A stretch of 64,000 nucleotides of DNA. It comes from Burkholderiaceae bacterium. GTDB lineage: Bacteria; Pseudomonadota; Gammaproteobacteria; Burkholderiales; Burkholderiaceae. The stretch is taken from the NCBI GenBank assembly GCA_947448625.1, contig CANFOT010000001.1, forward strand, positions 62,001-126,000, written 5' to 3'. This document shows, one piece after another, positions 51,054-59,011 of the stretch. Within the stretch, counting starts at the first letter, position 1; every line of letters starts with the position of its first letter. The translations under genes were made by a program, and so were the position numbers. Under the pieces are notes generated by a model that was given only the letters and a program-made list of their open reading frames with translations, was not told the origin of the DNA and did no database searches.

Positions 51054-51125
51054 TTAGTGCATTTTGGCTAATTTAAAAACATGACAAAGCATAACAAGCA
51101 AATTACACGGGCGCTCAAAAGACAA

Positions 51126-51151
51126 AACCCTCACCATTTCTGATGAGGGTT
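51126..51151 (-). terminator. Rho-independent terminator ending the 55.7-51.2 kb operon
   Basis: An 8-bp stem AACCCTCA / TGAGGGTT around a 10-nt loop; on the minus strand it is followed by TTGTCTTTT. It lies about 25 bp after the stop of the ModA-like gene. The A-T rich flanks make it partly usable from both sides. Confidence 0.75.
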
Positions 51152-51176
51152 GCTTTCATATGCACATCTGATGGCG

Positions 51177-51977
51177 CTATTTTGTACGCGTCACAGGGAT
51201 TAAGCCTGTCTTCACTACTACCTCGCTCACGCTTGGATCACTTAAAAAACGAATTAATGCAGCCGCTCCTTGAGTTTGGGTAGCATTGCTTGTAATGGCA
51301 CCAGAAAAACTAAATCCGGGCTGCAATTCTTTAGGGATAGGGCCTAAATAAGTAATGCCTGGAGTGTGAATGATTTCACTAACCTGTTGAAACCCAATTT
51401 CAGCCTCACCACGCGCAACTACAGCAGCCACAGCCTCACCAGAGGGAGGGCCACGGACCTTAATGCTTTTGCCACGCACTTGATCCAAGATGCCTAACTT
51501 ATTAAACATCGTATTGGCAATATACGTACCACTACCGCTATCTGAGTAAGCAATAGACTTAGCGGATAGTAGAGTTTGTCTAAAGGCATCTACAGTACTG
51601 ATGTCCGGCTTAGGCGCATTCAGTTTTACTGCCGCGCCGATTTGCGAAAGTGCCAAAGTAGTAATTGAATCAGACCTGACCAATCCACGCTTTCCTAAGC
51701 TTTCAGCAGACTCACCATCCAAAATAACCACATCTGCCTGCTGCCCTTGCATCAGGCGAGTAGGAATTGCCTCTGGAGAATCTCCGACGGAAGGTCCTCG
51801 GGTCGTAATTAACTTATAGCCCGAGCTTCGCTCAAATGCTGGGGCGAGCTGTTCATATACCCCGTAAAAACCTGCCGAAATCATGACTTTCACTTCTGCA
51901 GCTAGAGCTTGGTTTCCCAGCATAGTCAGCATGAAGCAAAGACATATCATGCACTTAAATAACAATTTGAATTTCAT
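51177..51977 (-). CDS. Orphan ModA-like periplasmic substrate-binding protein
   Basis: A 266-residue periplasmic binding protein of the molybdate-binding-like fold. The signal peptide ends ALA-AE; the mature start is VKVMISAGFYGVYEQLAPAFE. Landmarks are TRLMQGQQADVVILDG, LLSAKSIAYSDSGSGTY and AEIGFQQVSEII, which parallel those of the protein at 15261. No permease or ATPase partner is near. It is the last gene of the operon VOC, Bug, Bug, CaiB, SBP and is followed by a terminator. Ligand unknown. Confidence 0.85.
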   Translation of the reverse strand: MKFKLLFKCMICLCFMLTMLGNQALAAEVKVMISAGFYGVYEQLAPAFERSSGYKLITTRGPSVGDSPEAIPTRLMQGQQADVVILDGESAESLGKRGLVRSDSITTLALSQIGAAVKLNAPKPDISTVDAFRQTLLSAKSIAYSDSGSGTYIANTMFNKLGILDQVRGKSIKVRGPPSGEAVAAVVARGEAEIGFQQVSEIIHTPGITYLGPIPKELQPGFSFSGAITSNATQTQGAAALIRFLSDPSVSEVVVKTGLIPVTRTK

Positions 51978-52007
51978 TCCAATACTCCGTTTATTTAATA
52001 ACTCTTG

Positions 52008-53216
52008 TTAAATAACTCCAGATTTTCTAAATCCCTCAATATCATCAGACAAATAACCTAGATTTTCTAATATATCTTGGGCATCAGCACCAATTCGTGG
52101 TGGAGGTGTTCGCAAAGCCGGTCCATTTGTACGAAATTGAAATGCCGCCTTAGGCAGTTGAATATCCCGATCTAAGCCACATTCCTCCCGAGAGAATTTA
52201 CCAAAAAATTCTCGGCTCACCACTTGCTCTGTTTTCATCACCTCAGGAATACTAAGCACCTTTGCAGCAGGCACTCCAGCCTCATTAATGATCGGCTCCC
52301 AATGACTAGCAGAATCTCGTAATAAGGCCTCTTGAATCGCATCACGCAAAATTTGAGTATGGTTTCTTCTGCTTGCTGCGTCCTTGAAGCGCTCATCTAA
52401 AAGCATTTCAGCCAAACCAATCGCCTTCAACAAATTGATAAATTGGTGCTGCTCATTAATCGCGATTGCAAGCAATCCATCTGCGGTTTTAAAAGTGGTT
52501 GAAGCGGGCGAACGACTCGGCGCCTCATTCCCTCGTAAGCCAGGAGGATTTCCGGTGTTCATATACGCAGTCAGAATGCTAGACATCAAGGCCATACAAC
52601 TATCCTGCATTGAAATATCAATATGCTGGCCAGTGCTGTCACGAGACCTCTGAAATAAAGCCGCTGAAATAGCGTAAGCACCAGACATCCCCATTGCGTA
52701 ATCTACAACAGGTGGGCCAGACTTTAATGGACCACTATCTGGAGTGCCCGTGATACTCATAAAACCAGCGGCAGCCTGAATGACACTATCGTAGGCGGGA
52801 TAGCGTGATTTAGGACCAGTTTGACCATAGCCAGTCATTGAGCAATAAATAATATCTGGCTTCACTTTGCATACTTGCTCGTAACCAATATTTCTAGCAG
52901 CCATAGAACCCGTGCGTAAGTTTTCAACAATCACATCGGCTGTAGCCGCCAATTTTAAGAAGATTTCCTGACCCTCTTTAGTATCCAAGTTCAATGTTAG
53001 TGATTTTTTATTGGCGCCTTGCGTTAAAAATGACGGAGACATTCCAATATCGCCTAACTTTGCATCACCCTCAGAGCGCCAGCGGGTAGATTCACCTTTT
53101 TTAACTGGCTCTATCTTAATCACCTCGGCTCCTAAAAGCGCCAACTGATAAGAGGCATAAGGTCCAGCCAAAACTCGCGTTATATCCAGAACCCTAATTC
53201 CACTAAATGCTTGCAT
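52008..53216 (-). CDS. CaiB/BaiF CoA-transferase
   Basis: A 402-residue class III CoA-transferase with catalytic D172 (GPPVVDYAMGMSG), N-terminal VLDITRVLAGPYASYQLALLG and SMTGYGQTGPKSRYPAYD around 126-143. It lies between a Bug gene and the ModA-like gene, so the operon combines periplasmic capture with CoA activation in the cytoplasm. The C-terminal family parts are complete. Confidence 0.92.
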   Translation of the reverse strand: MQAFSGIRVLDITRVLAGPYASYQLALLGAEVIKIEPVKKGESTRWRSEGDAKLGDIGMSPSFLTQGANKKSLTLNLDTKEGQEIFLKLAATADVIVENLRTGSMAARNIGYEQVCKVKPDIIYCSMTGYGQTGPKSRYPAYDSVIQAAAGFMSITGTPDSGPLKSGPPVVDYAMGMSGAYAISAALFQRSRDSTGQHIDISMQDSCMALMSSILTAYMNTGNPPGLRGNEAPSRSPASTTFKTADGLLAIAINEQHQFINLLKAIGLAEMLLDERFKDAASRRNHTQILRDAIQEALLRDSASHWEPIINEAGVPAAKVLSIPEVMKTEQVVSREFFGKFSREECGLDRDIQLPKAAFQFRTNGPALRTPPPRIGADAQDILENLGYLSDDIEGFRKSGVI

Positions 53217-53257
53217 ACGACATCTTTCCTTGCGATTAAAAATCCTACAGCAGACAA

Positions 53258-54247
53258 TTACTCAAACGCTTTAATACCACCAGAAGCAATCAACCTCTCC
53301 CAAAACTTGGTATCACTTTTTAGAAAATTACCAAATGCTTCTGGGGAGCTTGATACAAAAACCTCGGTTCCCTCAGTCTCTAGAGACTGCTTCACGGCTG
53401 GATTACTCATAGCCGCCTTTATTCCTGCGTATAACTTATTGAGCACCTCAGGCGGGGTGCCCGCTGGAGCAAATATGGCATTCCATTGAAATATTTCATA
53501 ACCGACTAAACCCGCAGCTTTCATTCCAGGAAGACCTTCCACCAAAGGAGATGCATCTTTACTGGTTACAGCCAGCCCTGTAAGCTGCCCTGATCGTATC
53601 AACTGCATTACGGTCGGCGTTGTAGCAAAAGTCAATTGCGACTCTCCGCCAACAACGGAAATCACTGCGGGGGAACCACTCTTAAATGGCACATGAGTCA
53701 TTTGTACATTAGCAACTTCATTAAAAAGCACGCCAGCAAAATGAGGTCCAGAACCAATTCCTGAACTCGAATAATTGAGTTTTCCAGGAGATGCTTTTGC
53801 AAGTTTAATCAAGTCAGAAACAGAACGGACACCCAAATCCTTGTTAACCACCAACACTAATGGAGCAATAGTGATCTGAGATACGGGCGCAAATTGATTC
53901 TGACGATAATCGGCCTTAGCATTTAAAGCGGGATAAATTGAGACGCTACTAGCGCTTGAAATTAATAATGTGTATCCATCAGGCTTGGACTTAGAAACAT
54001 AGGATGCCGCAGCAGACCCGCCTGCTCCAGGCTTATTTTCAATCACGATGGATTGCCCCAGAGCGCGTCCAAGATAAGGCCCTACTAATCTGGCGACCAA
54101 ATCCGTTCCACCGCCTGGCGCATAGCCCACAATTAACTTAATAGGTCTATCAGGATAAGCTTGAGCATATACATTGCTTATCGCACACATCATCAAGGTA
54201 ATTAAGGCGGCCTTATAAAACTCCGCCCTCAGAAAACAATACCGCAC
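53258..54247 (-). CDS. Bug/TctC substrate-binding protein
   Basis: A periplasmic Bug protein with mature start YPDRPIKLIVGYAPGGGTDLVAR, then ENKPGAGGS, SKPDGYTLLIS and HVPFKSGSP. GTG at 54247 is preferred: it gives a normal signal peptide of about 29 residues and starts 9 bp after the preceding stop. An ATG at 54304 would overlap the upstream gene by 49 bp and make an odd 47-residue leader. It is the sister of the Bug protein at 16873 (shared EVA.VQMTH.PF-type pattern and EGT.V..SSSP end). Confidence 0.9.
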   Translation of the reverse strand: MRYCFLRAEFYKAALITLMMCAISNVYAQAYPDRPIKLIVGYAPGGGTDLVARLVGPYLGRALGQSIVIENKPGAGGSAAASYVSKSKPDGYTLLISSASSVSIYPALNAKADYRQNQFAPVSQITIAPLVLVVNKDLGVRSVSDLIKLAKASPGKLNYSSSGIGSGPHFAGVLFNEVANVQMTHVPFKSGSPAVISVVGGESQLTFATTPTVMQLIRSGQLTGLAVTSKDASPLVEGLPGMKAAGLVGYEIFQWNAIFAPAGTPPEVLNKLYAGIKAAMSNPAVKQSLETEGTEVFVSSSPEAFGNFLKSDTKFWERLIASGGIKAFE

Positions 54248-54255
54248 AGAGTGAA

Positions 54256-55263
54256 CTATGCTCCATCCACTTCTATGCCTCGGTCCTTGACTAATTTTCT
54301 CCATTTAGTGGCGTCCTTATCAATGAATGCGGTAAATTGTTGCGGCGTCATCGGCATTACCGTTAACGTTTCAGACTCAAATTTAGCAACGACCTGTGGG
54401 TCCCTGAGAACGCGATTCATTTGAGCATTTAGAGTATTGACAATTTCCGCGGGTATCCCTGCAGGACCAGAAATACCATACCACTGCAAACTAGAAAATT
54501 CTGGCATGCCAATTTCTGTAAAGGTTGGCACCGTAGGAATTTGAGGCATACGTGCTTGAGAACTCACTGCCAAAGCCTTGAGACGCTTACCTTTAATGAA
54601 CTGAAGTGCTGCAATCAGCCCTGGGAAAGCCATATCGGTCCTGCCTGCCATGACATCAACCATCGCAGGACCGATACCCCGATAGGGCACATGCAAAAAG
54701 GGAATGCCTGTGGCCACACTTAATTGCTCTACCAATAGGTGAGAGGAGGTTCCCGGTCCAGCTGAGCCATAAGTTGCAGGCTTATTGCGCTTTTTCAATT
54801 CAGCCAGCAAGGCCTCCATGGAATTTACCTTGCTGAGCTCTGAGCCTACTACCAAGACATTCGGCGAGCCCCCCACCATACCAACGTGCGTGAAATCTTT
54901 CATCGTGTCATATGGAAGATTGCGAATAGCCGGGTTAGTGCCATGCGTACTAATATTGACGATCATAAATGTCTGACCATCAGGGGCTGCGCGCGCCGTT
55001 GTTAGGCTTGCAATAGTTCCGCCACCACCGCCAATATTTTCCGCAATAAAGGGGGTTCCCAGCGCCTGAGACAACTTATCAGCCATTGTTCGGGCAATCA
55101 GATCCAAGCCACCACCAGGCTGCGCGGGAATAATAATTCTTACCGGCTTTCCTGTCGGCCACGCCTCTTTTGCCTGAGGTCCATTACGCCCTATCATTAC
55201 CAGCCCAACACCCCCAACCCCCAGCTGCAATAGGGATCGGCGAGCTTTTGAAATAAGTGTCAT
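54256..55263 (-). CDS. Bug/TctC substrate-binding protein with Tat-like signal
   Basis: A 335-residue Bug protein whose N-terminus carries a twin-arginine-like signal (KARRSLLQLGVGGVGLVMIG), so it may be exported folded, unlike most Bug proteins that use Sec. Mature landmarks are GKPVRIIIPAQPGGGLDLIAR (loop AQPGG in place of FAPGG), AENIGGGGGT, AAPDGQTFMIV and HVPYRGIGPAM. It follows the VOC gene and precedes a second Bug gene in one operon. Confidence 0.9.
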   Translation of the reverse strand: MTLISKARRSLLQLGVGGVGLVMIGRNGPQAKEAWPTGKPVRIIIPAQPGGGLDLIARTMADKLSQALGTPFIAENIGGGGGTIASLTTARAAPDGQTFMIVNISTHGTNPAIRNLPYDTMKDFTHVGMVGGSPNVLVVGSELSKVNSMEALLAELKKRNKPATYGSAGPGTSSHLLVEQLSVATGIPFLHVPYRGIGPAMVDVMAGRTDMAFPGLIAALQFIKGKRLKALAVSSQARMPQIPTVPTFTEIGMPEFSSLQWYGISGPAGIPAEIVNTLNAQMNRVLRDPQVVAKFESETLTVMPMTPQQFTAFIDKDATKWRKLVKDRGIEVDGA

Positions 55264-55291
55264 CTTGAACTCCAGTCGGATGATGAATGGA

Positions 55292-55723
55292 TTAGGCTAG
55301 CACTTTTCCATGGACTCCAGCGCTTAATGTTTTTGCTTCCCAACGCTCCATTGGCACCACTTCTGCAACTGGGCCGCCTGGTGAACGGAACTTCACAGGC
55401 AAATGACCTGGCTCTGTCAAAATCTCACCGCCATTGGCTTTAATTTCCTTGATGAATGCATCCAAATCTTCCACTTCCATTCCAATATGGTGAATGCATG
55501 GTGCTGGACCAGCAAAATCAGATTCATCAGCGTTAGCAGTTTCATAATGAATGAGCGTTAGATCCATATACCCGTCGGTCATATGGCAAGAAATGTGATC
55601 GCCATTCTTACCTTTACGTAGGACGGTATTGACATGCTTGTATCCAAATACTGTTTCGTGAAACTTTCTTGATTCATCAATACTTAAAACGCGCATTGCT
55701 ATATGTTTAATTAAATTTGACAT
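55292..55723 (-). CDS. VOC family (glyoxalase/dioxygenase-fold) protein
   Basis: A 143-residue vicinal-oxygen-chelate protein. Likely metal ligands are H6 (IKHIAMRV), H69-region histidines (DLTLIHYE) and the late glutamate in PVAEVVPME; PCIHHIGMEVEDLDAF marks the second beta-alpha-beta-beta-beta unit. It could be an isomerase, epimerase or dioxygenase-type enzyme for the imported acid. It is the first gene of the GntR-controlled operon, 45 bp downstream of the palindrome-covered promoter. Confidence 0.88.
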   Translation of the reverse strand: MSNLIKHIAMRVLSIDESRKFHETVFGYKHVNTVLRKGKNGDHISCHMTDGYMDLTLIHYETANADESDFAGPAPCIHHIGMEVEDLDAFIKEIKANGGEILTEPGHLPVKFRSPGGPVAEVVPMERWEAKTLSAGVHGKVLA

Positions 55724-55756
55724 GACTTTTTCCTTTAGAGGTTTGGTTAATTCAGC

Positions 55757-55794
55757 ACATTCATATTAATCATATATATGATTAATATGAATGT
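55757..55794. promoter_or_regulatory. Perfect 38-bp palindrome, candidate GntR operator
   Basis: Two 19-bp arms are exact reverse complements with no spacer; the left arm begins ACATTCATATTAATC and the centre is CATATATATG. The palindrome lies between the divergent VOC operon and the GntR/UTRA gene, and covers the spacer and -10 box of the VOC promoter. HutC-type GntR regulators bind AT-rich palindromes, so this is the likely operator, long enough for two dimers. It could also form a cruciform or an mRNA hairpin. Confidence 0.8.
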
Positions 55795-55797
55795 CAA
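55769..55797 (-). promoter_or_regulatory. Sigma70-type promoter of the VOC-Bug-CaiB operon
   Basis: On the minus strand TTGACA (55792-55797), a 17-bp spacer and TATGAT (55769-55774) make a near-consensus promoter. Transcription would begin about 40 bp before the VOC start codon. All but the first three bases of the promoter lie in the 38-bp palindrome. Confidence 0.75.
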
Positions 55798-55848
55798 CAA
55801 CCCATCTCAGTTCTAGTAAAATGAAACAAACTAGAAGGATTGTTTTGC

Positions 55849-56586
55849 ATGAATAAGCGTAGCGCCATAGACCAACCCCTCTACAACTCAGTAAGAGGCC
55901 ACATGCTGACTAAGCTGAGAAATGGGGAATGGCTACCTGGATCCAGGATCCCGACAGAGCCTGAATTGGCAAAATTATTTGCCGTGAGCATTGGCACAGT
56001 CAGAAAGGCTGTGGAAGATCTGGTATCGGAAAAGGTTCTTATTAGGCGCGCCCGTATCGGAACTACTGTAGCAACTCATGAGCAACACAATCAATTCGGA
56101 ACTTTTTTTAACTTCCTGAGCCGCGAGAGTGGCGAGATGGACATTAAGCCAGCACTACTTTCATTTGAAAAAGTGTTGGCAAATGATGATTTGGCGAAAG
56201 CGCTTGAGGTAAAGGAAGGCGACCCACTCATTTTGATTGATAACCTTCGACTCATTAATAGCAAGCCCACCATGTATGACCGCATCTGGTTACCACAAAA
56301 GAAATTCGCAAAACTCACTAAAAAAGGTTTTGAAAATAGAGAAGGCTCCATCTACTCTCTATATCAATCGCAGTTCATGATGACGATTGTCAGAATTCAT
56401 GAGGAGATAGAAGCAATTAACGCCCCTGAATTTGTTATGAAGGAGCTCAACCTGAAAAAGACGGATCCCGTTCTCAAAATTAGTCGCTATGCCTACACTT
56501 ATGGAGATGAGGTAGTTGAATACCGTAACCGCTATGTCAACACCGCACTAAGCCTCTATCAAAATGAGGTTGGGCTGAGGGAATAG
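55849..56586 (+). CDS. GntR-family transcriptional regulator (HutC/UTRA type)
   Basis: A 245-residue regulator. The N-terminal winged helix (about 7-75: QPLYNSVRGHMLTKLRNGEWLPGSRIPTEPELAKLFAVSIGTVRKAVEDLV) is followed by a UTRA ligand-binding domain with KVLANDDLAKALEVKEGDPLILIDNLRLINSKPTMYDRIWLP. ATG at 55849 follows a AGAAGGA ribosome site; a TTG three codons earlier is less likely. It is divergent from the VOC operon and probably represses it at the 38-bp palindrome. Confidence 0.93.
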   Translation: MNKRSAIDQPLYNSVRGHMLTKLRNGEWLPGSRIPTEPELAKLFAVSIGTVRKAVEDLVSEKVLIRRARIGTTVATHEQHNQFGTFFNFLSRESGEMDIKPALLSFEKVLANDDLAKALEVKEGDPLILIDNLRLINSKPTMYDRIWLPQKKFAKLTKKGFENREGSIYSLYQSQFMMTIVRIHEEIEAINAPEFVMKELNLKKTDPVLKISRYAYTYGDEVVEYRNRYVNTALSLYQNEVGLRE

Positions 56587-56664
56587 CTAAGCAATAAATA
56601 AATTTTGTCTGGACCTCCAATGAATCAGCCCCTGGACTGAAAATTACAACTTATTTTGAGCAAA

Positions 56665-57639
56665 TTAATCTAGTTGTAGATTCGCATTCTTAATGACCTT
56701 CGCCCATTTCGCAATATCTCTCATAATCAGATTTTGAAATTCTGCTGGTGTACTAGTAAATCCAGTGGCACCCTCTTGACGTAATTTTTTTGTAAATTCT
56801 TCAGAGGCAACGGATTTAATAATTGCCTTATTTAGCTTATCAATAATCTCTGGCGATGTTCCAGCTGGCGCCATAATCCCATTCCAGCCCTGTACGTCAT
56901 ACCCCTTAATGCTTTCAGAGATGGGTGGGGTATTGGGCAAAATCGGTAACCTCTCTTTTGTACTAACGCCTAGGGCTTTAATTTGTTTGGCATTAATGAG
57001 TGGCAGCGCACTACTAGCAGATGCAACTAAATACATATTGGCCTCGCCACTGATTAATGCTGTCATTGCCTGAGGGCTCCCTTTGTAAGGAATATGGGTA
57101 ATAGAAGTACCTGCCATTGAATTAAAGAGCTCGGCCCCAAGGTGCCCCAAACTACCACTACCCACTGTTGCAAAATTTAATTTCCCGGGATTGGATTTTG
57201 CATAGATGATAAATTCCTTGATGTTATTGGCGGGAGAGTCTTTTGGGACAACAAAAACCATTGAGACATTGCTCACCATAGAAATAGGTACAAAAGCCTT
57301 AATTGTGTCGTAAGGAAGCTTACTAAACAGAGATGGATTTGAAACGTGAGAAGGAAACACCATTAAGAGTGTGTAACCATCAGGAGCAGAATTAGCAACA
57401 AATTGGGTGCCAGCAATACCGCTGGCACCTGGTCGATTTTCCACAAAGACTTGCTGACCTAAATTTTGAGTCAGCTCTATAGCTAGTAAGCGTGCCAAGC
57501 TGTCGGTGACGCCACCCGCACCCGAAGGAACGACCAGGCGAATCGGATGCTCAGGAAATGCCGCATTTGCATGCAACATAAATAGTAAGCCAAAGCTAAT
57601 AAAACAATGGCAAAAAAAATTTCGATAGTTGCACTTCAT
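56665..57639 (-). CDS. Bug/TctC substrate-binding protein
   Basis: A 324-residue periplasmic Bug protein. ATG at 57639 is chosen because it gives a normal signal peptide (ANA-AF) and avoids overlap with the preceding hydrolase gene; an earlier in-frame start at 57678 overlaps it. Mature landmarks are FPEHPIRLVVPSGAGGVTDSLAR (loop SGAGG in place of FAPGG), ENRPGASGI, SAPDGYTLLMV and HIPYKGSP. It is the last gene of the 63.3-56.7 kb operon. Confidence 0.9.
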   Translation of the reverse strand: MKCNYRNFFCHCFISFGLLFMLHANAAFPEHPIRLVVPSGAGGVTDSLARLLAIELTQNLGQQVFVENRPGASGIAGTQFVANSAPDGYTLLMVFPSHVSNPSLFSKLPYDTIKAFVPISMVSNVSMVFVVPKDSPANNIKEFIIYAKSNPGKLNFATVGSGSLGHLGAELFNSMAGTSITHIPYKGSPQAMTALISGEANMYLVASASSALPLINAKQIKALGVSTKERLPILPNTPPISESIKGYDVQGWNGIMAPAGTSPEIIDKLNKAIIKSVASEEFTKKLRQEGATGFTSTPAEFQNLIMRDIAKWAKVIKNANLQLD

Positions 57640-57650
57640 TTCATTCGCTT

Positions 57651-58445
57651 TTAAATAGGATGCTTTTCCAGAAAGCAAAGGATTGCTTGACTAGATTGAT
57701 CGGGCGCAACGGCGCCCGTATGATAGCCATCGACATCAATCATGACGAGCTCAGAGTTTGGTATTGCCTTGGCATATTGCTCAAACTGAGCGCGCCCTCG
57801 ACGCTTTGATTCATTACCCACTATCAATACGGGTTGCTGCAAGGCATGCAAGCTTGATTCCAAGTTAATGCCTGAGACCCATTTCAGGTAGGCATGAGTT
57901 GTACTACTAGCAGTTTGCCCCATGAGATCGATCCACCACTCAACTCCCTCCCTTGGCATCTTGCTGCCAAGTCTTGCCCCCATCGTCCACCTGGCCCAGC
58001 TCGCCACTCCATTCTGATCAATATGGTCCAGCCACCCTGCAGATTCTGGAGCTTTGATTGCAGGGCTAACCATAGAGACGGTCTTCACACGATGAGGATG
58101 CTTTAGAGCTGTTGCTACAGCACAAATATTACCGCTTTTTCCTCCGACTAAATGCACAGGTTTGTTTGGCGATACTGTTTGAATGAGTTGAAATAAATCA
58201 TTGACCAAGAGCTCAGTAGAGTAAAGGAAAGACTTATCAACTGGTCCCGAGCGGCCAAAGCCCCTTTGATCAAATCGAACTGCACGAAAGTTTCTAGAAA
58301 AATGAGGAATGAAGCAACGCCATGCCTCAGTACCTTCGGTAAAGCCATGGACAAAAATGATGGTTTCAGGCTCTTCCCACGGATTAGTACCATCATCTTC
58401 TAAGTAGAATAATTTCGAGCCCTGCTCAATCTCTATAAAGCTCAT
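57651..58445 (-). CDS. Alpha/beta hydrolase
   Basis: A 264-residue alpha/beta hydrolase. The oxyanion part is FVHGFTEGTEAW. The nucleophile elbow reads GGKSGN, so the final glycine of GxSxG is replaced by asparagine. Catalytic acid and base are probable in LIVGNESKRRG and DGYHTGAVAP. The family includes haloalkane- and lactone-hydrolysing enzymes; given its carboxymuconolactone-decarboxylase-like neighbour, it might hydrolyse an enol-lactone. Start overlaps the neighbouring stop (ATGA). Confidence 0.87.
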   Translation of the reverse strand: MSFIEIEQGSKLFYLEDDGTNPWEEPETIIFVHGFTEGTEAWRCFIPHFSRNFRAVRFDQRGFGRSGPVDKSFLYSTELLVNDLFQLIQTVSPNKPVHLVGGKSGNICAVATALKHPHRVKTVSMVSPAIKAPESAGWLDHIDQNGVASWARWTMGARLGSKMPREGVEWWIDLMGQTASSTTHAYLKWVSGINLESSLHALQQPVLIVGNESKRRGRAQFEQYAKAIPNSELVMIDVDGYHTGAVAPDQSSQAILCFLEKHPI

Positions 58446-59011
58446 GATTTCAGTGATGGCATTTGGATTCCGCCTTCGGGAACGGGTTGGCGAATAGCGT
58501 TCAATATGACGGAGACAAATCCAAAATATCCAGTCGTAGCTAAAATATCGAGCACTGTAAGCTCGCCAAATCTTTCTACAGCTGCAGCATAAGTTTTATC
58601 GCTAATATCTTTATCGTTCAGAATTTCTGAGCAGAACTGATAGATGAGATTCTGATCTTCGCTTAGGTCTTTAGGCACTTCACCTACGCCAATCGCATCG
58701 ACAACCTCTTGCCTGATTCCCAACTCAACAGCAAGCTTGCTATGTGCATGCCACTCATATCTAGCCGACCAAAATCGCGCCGTAATTAAAATCGTGAACT
58801 CTCTAAGAGCGGCAGGTAGAGAGCTTTCAAACCGAATACTGTCTCCAAGTTGACGAACACGGTCAGCTAGCCTTGGATTTCGTAAGAGTGCATTAAATGG
58901 CCCCCGAATTCCTCCTCGCGGGCCATTAATTAATTCTTCCGCAGTAGATTTCTGCTCTTGAGACATCTCTTCGAGTGGGATTGGTGCGAAACGTTTTGGA
59001 GATGTAGTCAT
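58442..59011 (-). CDS. Carboxymuconolactone-decarboxylase-family protein
   Basis: A protein of about 189 residues with the AhpD/CMD helical fold: LREFTILITARFWSARYEWHAHSKLAVELG holds the EWxxH motif typical of the decarboxylase-like branch, without the CxxC of peroxidase-linked AhpD. The start is placed at ATG 59011, which forms a TAATG overlap with the ThDP enzyme gene; an ATG at 59026 is a possible alternative. It is between the ThDP enzyme and the hydrolase in one operon. Confidence 0.87.
   Translation of the reverse strand: MTTSPKRFAPIPLEEMSQEQKSTAEELINGPRGGIRGPFNALLRNPRLADRVRQLGDSIRFESSLPAALREFTILITARFWSARYEWHAHSKLAVELGIRQEVVDAIGVGEVPKDLSEDQNLIYQFCSEILNDKDISDKTYAAAVERFGELTVLDILATTGYFGFVSVILNAIRQPVPEGGIQMPSLKS

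Noticed and set aside
54248-54304. Upstream ATG for the Bug gene at 53258
   Set aside because: It gives a 47-residue leader and a 49-bp overlap with the preceding gene; the GTG at 54247 is more natural, though not proven.
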